This document shows, in pieces, positions 15,802-16,984 of a DNA stretch of 16,984 bases; within the stretch, counting starts at the first letter, position 1; every line of letters begins with the position of its first letter. The notes below the pieces were generated by a model that saw nothing but the letters and a program-made list of their open reading frames with translations, was not told where the DNA came from and did no database searches. Origin of the DNA: an uncultured Candidatus Melainabacteria bacterium (GTDB lineage: Bacteria > Cyanobacteriota > Vampirovibrionia > Gastranaerophilales > Gastranaerophilaceae); NCBI GenBank assembly GCA_934777245.1, contig CAKVND010000049.1:1-16984 (forward strand). The letters run 5' to 3'. The translations under genes were made by a program, and so were the position numbers.

Positions 15802-16293
15802 CTATTCTTTTGTCGCTTTAGGGTTAATCTTCCCGTAATATTCTACCGGAACATACATGTTTATTGAATCTGTGGTTAATATTTGTGGATTTTTGATAAC
15901 AGCTTTGTGTTCCATATGCCCTTTTTCTTCAATATAATATGTTTTAGGATATAACATCATTTTATTATTAAAAAATAAAGGCTCTAATTTTGTATATTGA
16001 CCTACTTTAACAATTTTGTCTGTTTTTTGAGCATGATGTTCTATTTTTCTTTGAAAGTATTGAGGATTCTCCGCAAAATCTTTGTTTAATCTTAATGTAT
16101 CATTGCCGTAAAATTTATATGTTGTATCATTCAGAATTTTTTGCGACTCTTTACTTAAAGAATCCATTTTATGAGTTATTTCCGTAGGGATTAATTCTTG
16201 TGGCATAGGCTTTAGCGGTTTTCTAGTACAACCGACAGCAGCTGCAGCGATTGTAGTAATTCCAATTATTTTAGATAAACTATTTATTCTCAT
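15802..16293 (-). CDS. Putative lipoprotein, unknown function
   Basis: The 163-residue precursor has a short basic N-terminus, a hydrophobic stretch and a lipobox AAVGC ending at Cys22, so it is very likely lipidated and anchored in a membrane. The mature part is hydrophilic, with Tyr- and Asn-rich segments (DTTYKFYGNDTLRLNKDF about 56-73, KLEPLFFNNKMMLYPKTYYIEEKG about 102-125, separated here for length). No known domain is recognised. The start codon lies inside the preceding gene, with AAGGAAG about 6 bases upstream, so translation of the two is probably coupled. The end is convergent with fmt across dispersed repeat copy 2. Confidence 0.8.
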   Translation of the reverse strand: MRINSLSKIIGITTIAAAAVGCTRKPLKPMPQELIPTEITHKMDSLSKESQKILNDTTYKFYGNDTLRLNKDFAENPQYFQRKIEHHAQKTDKIVKVGQYTKLEPLFFNNKMMLYPKTYYIEEKGHMEHKAVIKNPQILTTDSINMYVPVEYYGKINPKATKE

Positions 16294-16627
16294 TAATATC
16301 TTCCTTTTTTATTGTGGGTGCTAAACCTTTTACAGCAAATGGTTTGGCAAAATATATTGCACTTACTAAATTTAATACAATGCCTAAAGCATTCGTAGCT
16401 GTTTTTAAGATATTTTGTTTTTGGGGGATTAGATTTGCAAGCATTAATGTTGAACTGCCTGCCATAAGATATAAGTAGGCTTTGAATATTCCACGCGGAA
16501 CTGCAACACAGTCGTTAACATCACGAGGATTGCGGACATTGTCTGTCAAAACATCTATAAATTCTCGTTTTTGTTGTTTTTGATTACTATAAAAATTTGG
16601 TGTTGTCTGTATTTTCGAAATATTCAT
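16280..16627 (-). CDS. Small two-TM membrane protein, unknown function
   Basis: This protein has 115 residues from the ATG at 16625-16627. An in-frame ATG 18 bases upstream (16645) is possible, and neither has a clear Shine-Dalgarno. The N-terminus MNISKIQTTPNFYSNQ carries the NF-x-S version of the signature seen in three other proteins here. Two hydrophobic segments (AYLYLMAGSSTLMLANLI about 49-66 and ALGIVLNLVSAIYFAKPF about 80-97) are likely membrane helices. The segment before them (DVNDCVAVPRGIFK) is polar. The last 14 bases overlap the lipoprotein gene, so both products are likely made together. No family is recognised. Confidence 0.7.
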   Translation of the reverse strand: MNISKIQTTPNFYSNQKQQKREFIDVLTDNVRNPRDVNDCVAVPRGIFKAYLYLMAGSSTLMLANLIPQKQNILKTATNALGIVLNLVSAIYFAKPFAVKGLAPTIKKEDINENK

Positions 16628-16730
16628 TATAGTATAGTAAAACATATAAAAATTTTTTTTGCTAGGTATTTGAAATAAAAAAAGTTTGTGTTAAGATAAA
16701 TTTGTTGTAATGAACGTTTGGCGATAATGT
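16628..16730. other. AT-rich non-coding flank of the tandem repeat
   Basis: No open reading frame of note is present. Immediately upstream of the small membrane gene (minus strand) the sequence reads tatactataatg, so a -10-like TATACT/TATAAT almost touches the start codon. The promoter may therefore serve the upstream ATG poorly, or the transcript may have a very short leader. Near the right end gaacg (16712-16716) sits 19 bases before the first repeat unit, similar to gaacg (16847-16851) 20 bases before the second. This may be a decayed edge of the array. Confidence 0.35.
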
Positions 16731-16866
16731 GTTTACCAAATAAACCGACTGCGTATCACAATAAGACAACTAAATAAATATGGGTGCGTAGGACTCCGCT
16801 GAGGAGTTGACTAAATGTCAAGTCCGAAGATGGAGTAGGTGAGTTCGAACGGTAGTGAGACGAGCC
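16731..16866. repeat. Tandem ~137-bp structured repeat, unit A
   Basis: The unit has four parts. First is a 23-base hairpin block beginning gtttaccaaataaac (stem gttta 16731-16735 / taaac 16741-16745). Next is an A-rich 17-base linker. Then comes a 77-base core (16771-16847), whose last 66 bases are about half GC in an otherwise AT-rich area. Last is a 19-base tail (16848-16866). The core contains actcc/ggagt (16793-16797, 16803-16807) and tgac/gtca (16808-16811, 16817-16820) hairpins. All frames are interrupted by stops or lack starts, so it is non-coding by eye. I do not recognise the family. Confidence 0.85.
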
Positions 16867-16984
16867 GTTTACCAGATAAACCGACTGCGCATTACAAAAA
16901 AAACAATTAAATAAATATGGGTGCGTAGGACTCCGCTGAGGAGTTGACTAAATGTCAAGTCCGAAGATGGAGTAGGTGAGTTCG
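16867..16984. repeat. Tandem ~137-bp structured repeat, unit B (cut by window edge)
   Basis: The 23-base hairpin block differs from unit A at one base (in the loop). The linker is 18 bases and strongly diverged. The 77-base core (16908-16984) is identical to 16771-16847 up to the last base of the window, so the match certainly may continue. The conserved-core, variable-linker pattern suggests selection or recent copying of the core. The array may have more units to the right. Confidence 0.85.

Noticed and set aside
16781..16810. TPP riboswitch
   Set aside because: gggtgc and gctgagg look like parts of a THI box, but the second conserved arm is missing and no thiamine gene is seen.
16813..16840. 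SRP (4.5S) RNA-like hairpin
   Set aside because: aagtccgaagatggagtag superficially recalls the SRP RNA tip, but the GGAA tetraloop and the symmetric loop are absent, the stem is only 3 bp, and the element is tandemly repeated.
16731..16984. CRISPR array
   Set aside because: The conserved blocks are 23 and at least 77 bases with a 17-18 base linker, and the period is about 137. CRISPR repeats and spacers do not have this layout and no cas gene is present.

Overview
The window looks like chromosomal DNA from a gut-type, non-photosynthetic cyanobacterial relative (Vampirovibrionia/Melainabacteria, most likely order Gastranaerophilales). The assignment is an inference. It rests on the AT-rich base composition, on a clear Ycf23/DUF561 protein (a family known mainly from cyanobacteria and algal plastids), on a PPi-dependent phosphofructokinase, and on several proteins opening with a short M...(N/Q)F-x-(G/A/S) signature that I associate, from memory and unverified, with this lineage. 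No photosynthesis gene is present.

Layout. The left edge holds the 3' part of the PPi-phosphofructokinase gene (+) with a strong terminator. The groS-groL chaperonin operon (-) follows, ending in a bidirectional terminator and carrying a degenerate repeat tract with a long inverted repeat between its two genes. A divergent intergenic region leads to a small unknown gene and a TPR-glycosyltransferase gene (+). Convergent to these is mntP (-). Then come a copy of a dispersed ~53-bp repeat, dnaB (-) and a periplasmic PDZ-less HtrA-type protease (-). Divergently, ycf23 and aroF (DAHP synthase) read +, separated by a terminator.

From 10.3 to 12.0 kb there is an accessory pair on -, an HD-GYP-like phosphohydrolase and a zincin-like metalloprotease, both without a good Shine-Dalgarno. 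A tRNA-Thr(CGT) with its own promoter follows, then a polyprenyl-phosphate sugar transferase (-). Next is the def - small gene - fmt operon (+), which handles N-formyl-methionine chemistry with an unknown 85-residue protein inserted and translationally coupled to def. A second copy of the dispersed repeat separates fmt from an overlapping pair on - (two-TM small protein and lipoprotein). The last ~355 bases are non-coding and hold two tandem copies, the second cut by the window edge, of a ~137-bp element with a perfectly conserved 77-bp core.

Most genes are housekeeping: glycolysis, protein folding, replication, shikimate entry, translation start and end processing, envelope sugar transfer. 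The less ordinary content is the tandem structured repeat at the right edge, the recurring N-terminal signature on four otherwise unrelated proteins, the repeat tract inside groSL, and the dispersed repeat.
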